Of a stretch of DNA of 64,000 nt, positions 63,701 to 64,000 are shown in pieces. The stretch spans positions 86,596 to 150,595 of the forward strand of contig CALYQL010000002.1 of the NCBI GenBank assembly GCA_945285915.1, written 5' to 3'. The position numbers and the translations under genes are program-made. Below the pieces are notes generated by a model that searched no databases, had not been told where the DNA came from, and worked only from the letters and a program-made list of their open reading frames with translations. Numbering within the stretch: position 1 is the stretch's first letter; each line of letters begins with the position of its first letter. The stretch is from an uncultured Bartonella sp. (lineage in GTDB: Bacteria > Pseudomonadota > Alphaproteobacteria > Rhizobiales > Rhizobiaceae).

Positions 63701-64000
63701 GTCAAAGAACAATGAATCAAACATGGCTTCTGCCGTATCCATCGTTGGAGGTTCACCAGGACGCATAACACGATAAATATCAAACAGCGCATCTTGACGG
63801 CTCTGATTTTTATCAGCAGCCAAAGTGTTGCGAATATATGCACCAATGTTTACGTGATCGATATCAAGAACATTGATCTCATCAACACCGGTATCAAGCA
63901 GGACTCTTAAAGTCTTTTCGTCAATTTCATCGCCAGCTTCGAGATAGATCTCACAGGTTTCGTAATTGACAATATCTTCTGCCAAATAGGATCCATAAAG
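60758..64000 (-). CDS. rpoB: DNA-directed RNA polymerase subunit beta (5' end outside window)
   Basis: [60 protein letters not shown]; frame stays open through the right edge (...[14 protein letters not shown]). Confidence 0.97.
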   Translation of the reverse strand, partial: LYGSYLAEDIVNYETCEIYLEAGDEIDEKTLRVLLDTGVDEINVLDIDHVNIGAYIRNTLAADKNQSRQDALFDIYRVMRPGEPPTMDTAEAMFDSLFFDPERYDLSAVGRVKMNMRLDLDCPDTVRILRKEDILAVVKMLVELRDGRGEIDDIDNLGNRRVRSVGELMENQYRVGLLRMERAIKERMSSIEIDTVMPQDLINAKPAAAAVREFFGSSQLSQFMDQTNPLSEITHKRRLSALGPGGLTRERAGFEVRDVHPTHYGRICPIETPEGPNIGLINSLATFARVNKYGFIESPYRKIVDGKVTREVVYLSAMEESKHYVAQANSSLTEDGKFKEEFVVCRHAGEVLMAPSDHIDLMDVSPKQLVSVAAALIPFLENDDANRALMGSNMQRQAVPLLRAEAPFVGTGMEPIVARDSGAAIGAKRGGIVDQVDATRIVIRATEDLDPSKSGVDIYRLHKFQRSNQSTCINQRPLVRVGDHIQKGDIIADGPSTDLGDLALGRNVLVAFMPWNGYNYEDAILLSERIVAEDVFTSIHIEEFEVSARDTKLGPEEITRDIPNVSEEALKNLDEAGIVYIGAEVQPGDILVGKITPKGESPMTPEEKLLRAIFGEKASDVRDTSMRMPPGTFGTVVEVRVFNRHGVEKDERAMAIEREEIERLAKDRDDEQSILDRSVYARLVDMLNGKVAIEGPKGFKKGTSLSESVMGEYPRSQWWQFAVEDEKLQGEIEALRKQYDESKEALQRRFMDKVEKVQRGDEMPPGVMKMVKVFVAVKRKIQPGDKMAGRHGNKGVVSRILPIEDMPFLEDGTHADIVLNPLGVPSRMNVGQILETHLGWACAGLGKQVGKLLEAYQKSGDIQPLRQRIEDIIPDNDRNEPIRQYDDESIVRLAGQMKRGVSIATPVFDGAHDADINEMLTEAGLATTGQVQLFDGRTGEPFDRRVTVGYIYMLKLHHLVDDKIHARSIGPYSLVTQQPLGGKAQFGGQRFGEMEVWALEAYGAAYTLQEMLTVKSDDVAGRTKVYEAIVRGDDTFEAGIPESFNVLVKEMRSLGLNVELDDTRELLAQQANDALPDAAE

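Overview
The window is AT-rich alphaproteobacterial (Rhizobiales) chromosome. Gene order and protein similarity suggest a Bartonella-like organism; this is inference, no search was run. Most of it is core genome: gor (partial), rpiA, bfd-bfr, comEC, gltX, gltA, ilvB/ilvH, miaA, serB, a Do-like protease, hflK/hflC, folA/thyA, a LysR/M20/MFS/amino-acid ABC cluster, the lpxB-lpxI-lpxA-fabZ-lpxD-bamA-rseP-cdsA-uppS-frr-pyrH-tsf-rpsB block, clpS/clpA, a D,D-carboxypeptidase, sdaA, and rpoC with partial rpoB. No CRISPR array, rRNA, tRNA or obvious transposon was seen. The most unusual signal is a recurring architecture. At three unlinked loci (gltA, the serB/htrA convergent junction, and rpoC) the 3' end of a core gene, its stop codon and its terminator are duplicated in tandem next to the intact gene. 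At rpoC and htrA the differences between copies are largely synonymous, which suggests tails from diverged functional alleles rather than simple decay. Two of the three loci also carry short-period degenerate tandem arrays: 20 bp at gltA, apparently derived from gltA itself, and 15 bp at rpoC. Other notable items are a likely ilvB attenuator with leader peptide MEKIILVVW, an ABC ATPase gene interrupted by one in-frame amber codon, and an unlisted 33-aa membrane microprotein ORF.
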